Shown here: one piece after another, positions 1 through 5,911 of the stretch
Layout: every line of letters starts with the position of its first letter
How positions within the stretch are numbered: position 1 is the stretch's first letter
Assembly (NCBI GenBank): GCA_039029535.1
Contig: JBCCFW010000229.1
Span: 1 to 10,196, forward strand
DNA: 10,196 nt
Source: JBCCFW01 sp039029535
Lineage (GTDB): Bacteria > Acidobacteriota > JBCCFW01
Reading direction: 5' to 3'
Program-made: the position numbers and the translations under genes
Notes under the pieces: generated by a model
What the model was told of the DNA's origin: nothing
Databases searched by the model: none
What the model saw: only the letters and a program-made list of their open reading frames with translations

Positions 1-11
1 ACCATTGAGCA

Positions 12-950
12 CTAGCCAGCGATTGGCAACACACGCATGGTCCAGGGCCTATCCCCGGGCTTAATAGCCTGGTGCAGCGAGCAGCCGTCGAGCGCCTGCT
101 CGACCCAGGCCGAGCAGCTCCTCGGGTCCACCCAGACCTTGGTCTTCTCGGAGGCGAGACCGGCGAGACCCTCGGCGAAGCCGTCGTAGGCCGCGAAGGT
201 GACCTCGGGCAGGGCCGCGCGCACCTCGCCGGTGAGCTTGCCCTCGTCGACGAAGAGCGTGCAGGCACCCTCGGTGACGATGGCGAAGCCGAGGAAGACC
301 GGGTTGTACTCGACGTCGCGACCACGCAGGTTGAAGAGCCAGGCGAGCTGGTCGAGGGTGGTGAGCACGCAGGCGGTGCAGCCCTCCTCGGCGAGGGCCT
401 CGCGCACGCGGGTCAGCTTGCTGCTCACCGACTCGCCGGCGAAGCTCTCGGCCAGCACCTGGAGTGGTGCGTCCGGACGCTCCGGCTGATCCGACCAGGC
501 GGCGTCGATCGGGTTCTCGTCGAGCATCTTCAGCTCGAGGCCGTGCTTGTCGGCGAGCCTCTTCAGCTTGCTCGCCTTCTGGATGGTGACGGTGCGCGCG
601 TCGACCCCGAGGACCTGCCCTCTCTCGAGACGACTGCTCAGCCACGCGTCACCCTCGGGCACGTCCTTGCTGCCGAGCCGGCCGAGCTCGTAGAGATCGT
701 CGTCGAGCTGACGCTCGGCCTGGATCCAGTAGCGGGAGTCCGCGACGAGCCAGGCCTTCTCGCGTCCGACCATGGCCGTGCCCGCCGAGCCGTCGAAGCC
801 GGAGATGAACGGGCGACGGTCGTAGCAGGGCGGGAGGTACTCGCTCTGGTGCGGGTCCTCGGTCGGGACGAAGACCGCGTCGAGGCCGAGCTCGTCGAGA
901 CGGCGGCGGAGGGCGGAGAGACGTTCGGCGATGGGGGAGGTGGCGATCAT
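12..950 (-). CDS. Xaa-Pro aminopeptidase, N-terminal two domains only (truncated)
   Basis: This frame encodes the N-terminal half of a cytoplasmic metal-dependent Xaa-Pro aminopeptidase (M24B, long three-domain type), which removes the first residue from peptides with proline second. Visible signs are the creatinase-type N-domain with DPHQSEYLP near residue 33, SGFDGSAGTA near residue 50 and DSRYWIQAE near residue 71, then a second creatinase-like domain from about 165 to 300 (LDQLAWLFNLRG...EYNPVF). Family members are about 590-600 residues and carry the metal ligands in the C-terminal pita-bread domain. Here the frame stops at 312 residues, so that whole catalytic domain is missing. The last 15 or so residues, after CSLHQ, no longer resemble the family, and none of the three frames of bases 1-72 restores it. 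The ATG at 950 fits the family start and has GGAG (complement of 959-962) 8 nt upstream. It lies 25 nt after epmA and is probably cotranscribed. As drawn, the product should be inactive; an assembly-edge artefact is equally possible. Confidence 0.85.
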   Translation of the reverse strand: MIATSPIAERLSALRRRLDELGLDAVFVPTEDPHQSEYLPPCYDRRPFISGFDGSAGTAMVGREKAWLVADSRYWIQAERQLDDDLYELGRLGSKDVPEGDAWLSSRLERGQVLGVDARTVTIQKASKLKRLADKHGLELKMLDENPIDAAWSDQPERPDAPLQVLAESFAGESVSSKLTRVREALAEEGCTACVLTTLDQLAWLFNLRGRDVEYNPVFLGFAIVTEGACTLFVDEGKLTGEVRAALPEVTFAAYDGFAEGLAGLASEKTKVWVDPRSCSAWVEQALDGCSLHQAIKPGDRPWTMRVLPIAG

Positions 951-975
951 CTTGGGGACTCCGAGGGAAGACCGT

Positions 976-2256
976 TCATTGTAGCTCCGGCCCGCCGGCG
1001 GGCTCGGGGAAGGGGAGCAGCTCGTCGAGGGAGCTCAGGCCGAGGAGGAGGGTGAGCAGGCGATCGACGCCCAGGGCGATGCCGGCCGACGGGGGCATCC
1101 CGTGCTCGAGCGCGGCGAGGAAACCCTCGTCCAGCGGAGGCACGAGGTCACCGGCCGCTCGACGTGTCTCCCGGTCCGCCTCGTGGCGTCGCCGCTGCTC
1201 GTCCGGGTCGGTGAGCTCGTCGAAGGCGTTGGCGATCTCCTTGCCGCAGAGGAAGAGCTCCATCCGGGCCGCGACCTCCGCCGGTCCTCCCGGCGGGCCC
1301 GGACGACGACGCGCGAGCGCGGCCTCGTCGACGGGGTAGTCCAACAGCAGCGTCGGGACGCCCCAGCCCAGGCTGGGCTCGACCCTCTCGACGAAGAGCC
1401 GCTGTCGTTCGTCGAAGTCGAGCTCGGCCGCCGACTGTCCCGTGCGCTCATGAAAGACGTCGTGGTAGCTCTCGCGGTGCAGGCCGCGATCCAGCCGACA
1501 GGAGGTGACGGCCGTGTCGGGACGTCGCCCCACCGCCTCGGCGGCCAGGGGGAGGAGCTCGGCCAGGTCGTCGGCGAGGGCGTCGAGGTCCGCGTGGCTG
1601 CGGTACCACTCGAGCATCGTGAACTCGGGCTGGTGCCAGGGACCGAGCTCGTCATCGCGAAAGCAGCGTGCCAGCTCGAAGATCCGCTCGTAGCCCGCGC
1701 TCAGGAACGGCTTGAGGTGCAGCTCCGGGCTGGTGATGAGGTAGCGCGTCGAGCCATCGGAGCCCACGCCGGCCGCGAACGGAGCGAGCTGGGGCTCGAG
1801 GCCCGGGTTGAGGACCCGAGTCGGCGTCTCCAGCTCGAGGAAGCCGCGGGACGTGAAGTGCTCACGGAGAAAGTGGTGGAAGTCGCGTCGGGCTTCGAGT
1901 CGGGGCCGGAGCGAGGCGAGACGACGAAGCGTCGCGGTGGCGGGAGCGTGGGCGGGCGCGAGGAGCCGCCACTCGCTCAGGCGGGGACCGTCGTCGTCGA
2001 CGAGGAGGGTGCCGGCGACGAGGTCGCCGTCGTCGGGACGGGGAGAGGCCGGCGGGAGACCGAGCCCGGCCGACTCGTCTTCGAGGTGATCGCTGGCGCC
2101 GCCGTGGTGGTAGCGCCCGGCCACCGGACCCCCGCTCGCTTCCAGGGCCTCACGCAGCGAGAGGCGGGGGCCGGACCAGCCCGGGTAGGAGGACCCGTCG
2201 GCTACTTCTTCACCCGGTCGACGTACTCGCCGGTGCGGGTGTCGATGCGGAGCCAC
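976..2256 (-). CDS. epmA: EF-P--lysine lysyltransferase (EpmA/PoxA/GenX), with N-terminal extension
   Basis: EpmA is a class II lysyl-tRNA-synthetase paralogue that attaches (beta-)lysine to the conserved lysine of EF-P. With this start the protein has 426 residues. All three class II motifs are visible: motif 1 around residues 138-152 (GFLELETPT), motif 2 around 194-219 (ELARCFRDDE then HQPEFTMLEWYR) and motif 3 around 392-401 (GIALGVDRLL). KEIANAFDELTD matches the lysine-pocket region of EpmA. E. coli EpmA is about 325 residues. The extra 100 N-terminal residues include a stretch (about 45-101, VAGRY...LEDESAGL...GDLVAGTLLV) that looks like a degraded OB fold, reminiscent of the anticodon-binding domain of true LysRS. 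The start is uncertain. GTG at 2256 overlaps efp by 55 bp; GTG at 2124 is the first start clear of efp, but 22 of 25 codons between them and outside efp end in G or C, which favours the longer form. It follows efp directly, its expected substrate gene. EpmB, which makes beta-lysine, is not in this window. Confidence 0.85.
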   Translation of the reverse strand: MAPHRHPHRRVRRPGEEVADGSSYPGWSGPRLSLREALEASGGPVAGRYHHGGASDHLEDESAGLGLPPASPRPDDGDLVAGTLLVDDDGPRLSEWRLLAPAHAPATATLRRLASLRPRLEARRDFHHFLREHFTSRGFLELETPTRVLNPGLEPQLAPFAAGVGSDGSTRYLITSPELHLKPFLSAGYERIFELARCFRDDELGPWHQPEFTMLEWYRSHADLDALADDLAELLPLAAEAVGRRPDTAVTSCRLDRGLHRESYHDVFHERTGQSAAELDFDERQRLFVERVEPSLGWGVPTLLLDYPVDEAALARRRPGPPGGPAEVAARMELFLCGKEIANAFDELTDPDEQRRRHEADRETRRAAGDLVPPLDEGFLAALEHGMPPSAGIALGVDRLLTLLLGLSSLDELLPFPEPAGGPELQ

Positions 2257-2765
2257 TCGCCCTGCTCGATGAACAGGGGAACGTGCACGACGTGACCGGT
2301 CGACATGGTGGCGGGCTTGGTCGCGCCCGAAACCGTGTCGCCCCGGACGCCGGGGTCGCACTGGGTGATCTCGAGCTCGACGAAGTTCGGCGGCTCGACC
2401 GAGATCGGCTTGCCGTTCCAGATCTGGATCTGAACCTCGAGGTTCTCGGTGAGGTAGTTCTTGGCGTCACCGAGCTGGTCGGAGGGGAGCTCGAGCTGCT
2501 CGTAGGTCCGGTTGTTCATGAAGACGTAGTCGTCACCGGACTGGTAGAGGAACTGCATCTCCTCGTCGACGATGTCGGCCTTGGCGATGGACTCGCCGCT
2601 CTTGTACGTCCGCTCGAGCGTGGCGCCGCTGATGAGGTTCTTGAACTTGCAGCGGTTGAAGGCCTGACCCTTGCCCGGCTTGACGAACTGGCTCTCGGTC
2701 ATGATGAACGGCTGGCCGTCAATCTCGACCTTGAGACCCTTGCGGAACTTGCTGGTATCGATCAT
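2202..2765 (-). CDS. efp: Translation elongation factor P
   Basis: EF-P binds between the P and E sites of ribosomes stalled on consecutive prolines and promotes peptide bond formation. The 187-residue length is standard. Domain I (about 1-65) contains the exposed loop VKPGKGQAF, with Lys32 equivalent to the E. coli Lys34 that EpmA modifies. Domain II spans about 66-128. Domain III (about 129-187) carries the family signature GATKPATMSTGHVVHVP and ends RTGEYVDRVKK. I chose the ATG at 2765 because MIDTSKFRKG matches the usual N terminus. The frame is open back to a TTG at 2849, but those 28 extra residues do not resemble EF-P. There is no AGGAG upstream of the ATG; the bases just before it are CATCTCCG. 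The lysine at the loop tip and the adjacent epmA gene together point to lysylation rather than rhamnosylation or an unmodified EF-P. Only a 130-bp gap, with a possible promoter, separates it from the upstream yciH-like gene. Confidence 0.97.
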   Translation of the reverse strand: MIDTSKFRKGLKVEIDGQPFIMTESQFVKPGKGQAFNRCKFKNLISGATLERTYKSGESIAKADIVDEEMQFLYQSGDDYVFMNNRTYEQLELPSDQLGDAKNYLTENLEVQIQIWNGKPISVEPPNFVELEITQCDPGVRGDTVSGATKPATMSTGHVVHVPLFIEQGEWLRIDTRTGEYVDRVKK

Positions 2766-2820
2766 CGGAGATGTCTCGAAAAGGCGTCGCCGGGCGGCTT
2801 CGCCGGACGAAAGAGGCGGG

Positions 2821-2849
2821 ATCGTGAAGCAGACGCCCGCGGTGGTCAA
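2821..2849 (-). promoter_or_regulatory. Possible sigma-70-type promoter for efp
   Basis: On the minus strand a TTGACC hexamer (complement of 2844-2849, five of six matches to the -35 consensus) is followed after exactly 17 nt by CACGAT (complement of 2821-2826). The second hexamer has three of six -10 matches, including the key A at position 2 and T at position 6. Transcription would begin near 2813, giving a leader of about 48 nt before the efp ATG. The site lies in the only sizeable gap of the minus-strand cluster, where an extra promoter for efp-epmA-pepP would make sense. Chance matches occur at this level. Confidence 0.35.
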
Positions 2850-2895
2850 CCGATCTCAGAGCTCGCGCAGCCGGCGGGGGGCTCCTCATGAGCTC

Positions 2896-3264
2896 TCAGC
2901 CGGCTCGGACCCGGAATCCGCGGGCCTCGAGGGCCGCCACGACTTCGGGGACCCGGTCGCCCTGGAGCTCGAGCTGGCGATGCGCCGGCTGACGGCCTGC
3001 CGCGACGGCCTTGAGGCTGCCGCCCGTGCCGAGGGCCTTGCGCAGCTCCGCCAGTAGCTCCTTGGCGGCCGGCTCGGCCAAGAAGAGGGGGGCGGCCACG
3101 GTGACGACCTTGCCCCGACGGCCCGACTTCTCGCGACGGACCCGGAGGTCGTGCTTGTCGACCGGTCGCTCGCCGATGGCGCGACTGCCGCCCCCGCGGT
3201 CCTTCGCGCGGTGGTCCTTGGCCCCGCCGGGACCGAGCTCGAACACCAAACCCTTCTTGGCCAT
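2896..3264 (-). CDS. yciH: SUI1/YciH-family translation factor
   Basis: This 122-residue protein belongs to the eIF1/SUI1 (YciH) family. In bacteria these proteins bind the small ribosomal subunit and can influence start-codon and initiator-tRNA selection, although the physiological role is not settled. The SUI1 fold covers about residues 38-121: RVRREKSGRRGKVVTV, then a helix with KELLAELRKALGTGGSLK, then a strand with LELQGDR and the closing ALEARGFRVR. GTGGSLK and the QGD turn are the most recognisable family elements. The first 37 residues are a glycine- and lysine-rich tail starting MAKKGLVFELGPGG. E. coli YciH is about 108 residues, so this is near full family length. The ATG at 3264 is chosen because the frame upstream is only a shadow of the permease gene. 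No Shine-Dalgarno is visible; CCTCCGCAG precedes the ATG. It lies 38 nt after the permease gene and is followed by efp. Confidence 0.9.
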   Translation of the reverse strand: MAKKGLVFELGPGGAKDHRAKDRGGGSRAIGERPVDKHDLRVRREKSGRRGKVVTVAAPLFLAEPAAKELLAELRKALGTGGSLKAVAAGRQPAHRQLELQGDRVPEVVAALEARGFRVRAG

Positions 3265-3302
3265 CTGCGGAGGATACCGGGGGCCGCCTGGACTCGTGAC
3301 TC

Positions 3303-4814
3303 CTAGCCGCAGCGATCGCGGACCGCGGGTAGCAGCTCGGGCAGCTCGTCGGCCGTCGTCTCGAGGTCCGACAGCCAGGCGACCGCCGCCGTCAGTGCGG
3401 CGGCGAGCTGGACGAGCAGGGTCAGCGTCGGTCGCACGAGCTCGGTCAGCCAGGCCAGGCCCAGGAGCAGCACGACCAGCAGACCGGCGAAGAGCCACGT
3501 CGAAGGGCCTCCGCTCTCGGCGAGACCGGCCAGGCCGTCGCCGCGCGGCACCGGACTCTCCAGGGCGCTCCGTCGGCACCACCAGAGCACTCCCAGCGTC
3601 CAGGCCAACACGCCCAGCCCCAGGCTCAACGCGAACGAGGGGCCGCCCCAGGCCAGGGCGCCAAGGACTGGTCCCAGCGCGATCGCTCCGAGGGCTGCCA
3701 GCAGCGCGAGCTCCTTGGCGACGAGCTGCGTGAGCGGGCTCGGGGTCGCGCCGGGCACGAGCGTCAGCGCCGGACCCATTCGCGACCAGGCTCCGGTGGC
3801 CAGGGGGAGCACCGCGAGACCGAGGGCGGGGAGCACCAGGAGCTGACCGGCTCCGAGCACGGAGCCGAGCGCGCCGATGACGAGCGAGAGCAGCAGGGCC
3901 AGCCGCCACTCGAGGCTGCGCAGGAGCGTCAGCAGCTCGGTCACCACGAGCAGCCCGGTCGACGACCGAGCCCATCCCAGCCAGCGGTGGCCACGGCGCG
4001 GGGTGGTCACGGCTGGTCGTGGACCGTGGCGTCTCCGCAGGATGAGGCCGGCCCCGATCGCGAGGCCGAGCAACCAGGCCGGGAGGACGAGCCCACGGGA
4101 GAGCTCGTGCTGAGCGAGGGCGGTGGCGCCGGCTCCCGGGGTGGCGTCGGCCCAAGTCTCCAGCACGCCTTGCTCCGGGCCGGGCGCGATCAACACGACC
4201 CGGTCGTCCGTGCCCCGCCAGGTGGCCACGAGCCCCGAGGAGCTCGTCACCGGCTCCAAGGCGAGGGGGAGGAAGGTGAGGACGGCCAGGAGCAGGACCA
4301 ACGTGGCGACCGCGAGCTGTTGTCGGTCGGAGCGGAAACGTCCGCGGCCGAGCTGATCGATGACGACCACGACGAGCGCGGTGGTGGCGAGATGACCGAG
4401 CCCGGCGAGGAGGCCCAACGGCCACGAGCCGAGGCGCGCGAGCGCGGCCACCGAGGGCAGGGCGAGCAGGGACAGGACGACCAGCTCCGGTCGGCGGAGG
4501 AGGTCGAGCAGCTCCAGCCGCAGGCGGTCGAGGTAGCCCAGCGGCAGGAGCCGGAGTCGGTCGGCGTCGAGTAGCGGATGGGGGCCGCGGACCCAGGGCA
4601 GCAGCGAGCCGAGCACCACCGCGCCGGCGAGCTGGGCGGCGAGGGCGAAGACGAGCAGCAGCTCACCCCGCTCGCTCGGTCCCTCCGCGAGCCGGCGGAA
4701 GGCGAGCACCGAGAGGAAGGCCCCTGCCGCCAGCAACGGCAAGCAAGCCCAGGTCGGCGCGAGCCAGCGGCGGGGCTCGGCGCGGGCGAGGAGTCGAGCG
4801 AGCGTGCGCGTCAC
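3303..4814 (-). CDS. ABC transporter permease, multi-spanning membrane protein
   Basis: This 503-residue protein is dominated by leucine/alanine/valine-rich hydrophobic segments at roughly 23-40, 52-73, 110-128, 132-152, 167-187, 241-259, 286-298, 304-343, 364-412 (two spans), 438-460 and 463-481, so about 12 transmembrane helices. A soluble loop lies between about 188 and 240, and basic patches such as RRRHGPRP lie between helices. I recognise no specific substrate signature. It is called a permease because its GTG start overlaps the stop of the preceding ABC ATPase gene as GTGA, a classic coupled arrangement. It most resembles large ABC-2-type membrane subunits of two-gene ATPase/permease systems. 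What it exports or remodels is unknown. The frame ends 38 nt before the yciH-like gene, which suggests cotranscription with the translation genes. No Shine-Dalgarno precedes the GTG, consistent with coupling through the overlap. Confidence 0.75.
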   Translation of the reverse strand: MTRTLARLLARAEPRRWLAPTWACLPLLAAGAFLSVLAFRRLAEGPSERGELLLVFALAAQLAGAVVLGSLLPWVRGPHPLLDADRLRLLPLGYLDRLRLELLDLLRRPELVVLSLLALPSVAALARLGSWPLGLLAGLGHLATTALVVVVIDQLGRGRFRSDRQQLAVATLVLLLAVLTFLPLALEPVTSSSGLVATWRGTDDRVVLIAPGPEQGVLETWADATPGAGATALAQHELSRGLVLPAWLLGLAIGAGLILRRRHGPRPAVTTPRRGHRWLGWARSSTGLLVVTELLTLLRSLEWRLALLLSLVIGALGSVLGAGQLLVLPALGLAVLPLATGAWSRMGPALTLVPGATPSPLTQLVAKELALLAALGAIALGPVLGALAWGGPSFALSLGLGVLAWTLGVLWWCRRSALESPVPRGDGLAGLAESGGPSTWLFAGLLVVLLLGLAWLTELVRPTLTLLVQLAAALTAAVAWLSDLETTADELPELLPAVRDRCG

Positions 4815-5470
4815 GGTGGGCTCAGCTCGAGGGTGCGGTCGGTCCGTTCGCTGAGGCCGCCTGGACGGTGTGAGCTGACGATGACTCCGCAGCCCGAGGC
4901 CACGAGCCGGTCGAGCACCGTGCCGAGCCAGTCGACGCCGGTCGGGTCGAGGCCGCTCTCGGGCTCGTCGAGCAGGAGAAGGCGAGGCCTCGAGAGCAGA
5001 GCCTGCGCCAGGGCGGCCCGACGGCGCTGACCGGTCGATGTCTCCGGGGCGAGACGGTCGGCGGCGGAGGCCAGGCCGAGCTCATGGAGTAGCAGGCGGA
5101 CCCGGCGATCGGTCTCGTCCCGGTCGAGCCCCGCGAGGCGCGCTCGAAGCAGGAGACTCTCCCTGAGAGTCAGGTCCGGATGGAGGGCTGGCGTGGTCGC
5201 GACGAGCTCGACGCCCGCCGGCGGGCTCGGAAAGGGAGACTCGCCGAGGACCTCGATCTTCCCTGAAGTCGGTGGGCGCAGCCCGGCGAGCAGCTCGAGC
5301 AGGCTGGTCTTGCCCGCGCCGTTGGGGCCGACGAGCGCGAGGCACTCGCCGGTCGCCAGGTCGAGCTCGAGTCCCCCGAACACGGGAGCCGTCCGCGTCA
5401 GGCCGACACCGCGGGCACGCACCAGCGGCTGGTCGGGGCTGGGGTGGGGGGCGTCGTCGGCGGGGCTCAT
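4811..5470 (-). CDS. ABC transporter ATP-binding protein (CcmA-like small ATPase)
   Basis: This 219-residue cytoplasmic ATPase is expected to energise the membrane protein encoded immediately downstream. Walker A is GPNGAGKT at residues 48-55, Walker B is LLLLDEP at 164-170 with Glu169 as catalytic base, the D-loop is SGLD at 172-175, and the switch histidine is His201 in SSHRPGG. Two elements are unusual. The signature LSGGQ reads TSTGQ (144-148), and the Q-loop glutamine appears replaced by threonine near residue 92 (VATTPALHPDLTLRESL against the usual PQ...LTVREN). The short length and GQRRRAALAQALL resemble CcmA and other ABC-2 exporter ATPases, but no cytochrome c maturation genes are nearby, so heme export is not supported. 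The ATG at 5470 is the first gene start left of the divergent region; ACCTCCCG precedes it and no Shine-Dalgarno is visible. Confidence 0.9.
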   Translation of the reverse strand: MSPADDAPHPSPDQPLVRARGVGLTRTAPVFGGLELDLATGECLALVGPNGAGKTSLLELLAGLRPPTSGKIEVLGESPFPSPPAGVELVATTPALHPDLTLRESLLLRARLAGLDRDETDRRVRLLLHELGLASAADRLAPETSTGQRRRAALAQALLSRPRLLLLDEPESGLDPTGVDWLGTVLDRLVASGCGVIVSSHRPGGLSERTDRTLELSPP

Positions 5471-5530
5471 CGGGAGGTGGAGACTAGCTCCGCCAGGTCC
5501 CTCGACCGCCGACTTGCGCGTCGCTCACCA

Positions 5531-5543
5531 CGGCACCGTGCCG
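5531..5543. promoter_or_regulatory. Perfect 13-bp dyad CGGCAC-C-GTGCCG, possible operator
   Basis: Two perfectly complementary 6-bp arms flank a single base. The one-base centre is too tight for an RNA hairpin loop, so a dimeric DNA-binding protein is the more natural reading. It lies about 60 bp upstream of the ABC ATPase ATG, a position suited to controlling the leftward transcript, and about 370 bp from the protease start. No second copy was noticed. G+C-rich DNA yields such palindromes by chance. Confidence 0.25.
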
Positions 5544-5836
5544 AAAAGACGCAGCGCGCGCCGTTCGGGCGACGAGAAGGGTGACTCGCGAAGATCTTGA
5601 TGAAGGTCGCAGTTCACGGAACTCAGACCGCCAAGAGGCAGATCGGGGGCCGGAAACGGGCCTGAAAGGGGGGCGAGAGGGGCTCTGGAGGCCGACTCGT
5701 CGAGAACGAGAAATTGAGAAAAAGGGCGTGTACGGTCGGAGTACCGGACGATCGCAACGCTGGCTACCCCGGCACGTCGGGATGCCTTACATTCTCGTTC
5801 CGTGCGACGTCGGTGCGCGAAGAGGGGCCGGTGTGT

Positions 5837-5856
5837 CGCGGGTCGGAAGACCTGCG
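5837..5856 (+). promoter_or_regulatory. 8-bp GNRA-tetraloop hairpin in the protease leader
   Basis: The arms CGCGGGTC (5837-5844) and GACCTGCG (5849-5856) pair over 8 bp, including one G-U, and enclose GGAA, a GNRA-type tetraloop. It lies 55 nt before the TTG start. The same bases resemble the cobalamin-riboswitch B12 box at about 13 of 17 positions as I recall that consensus, but the rest of that aptamer is not apparent. A GGGG/CCCC pairing of 5824-5827 with the C-run near 5871-5876 could enclose the hairpin. No T-run follows, so it is not an intrinsic terminator. Confidence 0.35.
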
Positions 5857-5900
5857 CCGCAAGGAGGCCAGCCCCCCGTTCCCGCGCCAGGAACTTTTAC

Positions 5901-5905
5901 GGAGG
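5901..5905 (+). promoter_or_regulatory. Strong Shine-Dalgarno GGAGG deciding the TTG start at 5912
   Basis: GGAGG sits 6 nt before the TTG at 5912, an ideal spacing. No in-frame ATG precedes the signal peptide that follows this TTG, so the site fixes the unusual start codon. It is the clearest Shine-Dalgarno in the window. Confidence 0.8.
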
Positions 5906-5911
5906 CTCGCC

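Larger units (their letters stand above)
5471..5911. other. Divergent intergenic region, 441 bp
   Basis: This region separates the leftward ABC/translation cluster from the rightward metalloprotease gene, so promoters for both should lie here. I find no convincing gene; the one long plus-strand frame, from 5581, is arginine-rich with no recognisable motif and continues as a shadow of the protease. Composition is uneven, with purine-rich stretches around 5660-5725. A TACATT hexamer at 5788-5793 could serve as a -10 element for the protease, leaving a leader of about 110 nt, but no good -35 lies 16-18 nt upstream. A small hairpin with a GAAA loop is possible at 5648-5662 (GGCCG/CGG-GCC with one bulged G). 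The dyad, leader hairpin and ribosome binding site are listed separately. Confidence 0.7.

Noticed and set aside
72..2295. Long plus-strand frames 72-1055 and 1102-2295
   Set aside because: Both are antisense to the well-recognised aminopeptidase and epmA genes and have low-complexity composition without motifs.
2766..2849. 28-residue N-terminal extension of EF-P from a TTG at 2849
   Set aside because: EF-P homologues begin at the position equivalent to the ATG at 2765, and the extension overlaps the likely efp promoter.
2858..2896. Inverted repeat AGAGCTC/GAGCTCT after yciH as a terminator
   Set aside because: The stem is only 7 bp around a 25-nt loop and no T-run follows on the minus strand; GAGCTC is itself palindromic.
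5771..5786. Sigma-54-like GG...GC pair before the protease
   Set aside because: The spacing between GG and GC is one base too long and the flanking consensus is poor.
5790..5890. Cyclic-di-GMP (GEMM) riboswitch
   Set aside because: A GNRA hairpin and a GCAA stretch are present, but the conserved upstream CACAGGGCAAA-type and downstream core segments are not.
5581..5911. Plus-strand frame through the intergenic region as a small gene
   Set aside because: It is Arg/Gly-rich with no Shine-Dalgarno or recognisable domain, and continues out of frame through the protease.
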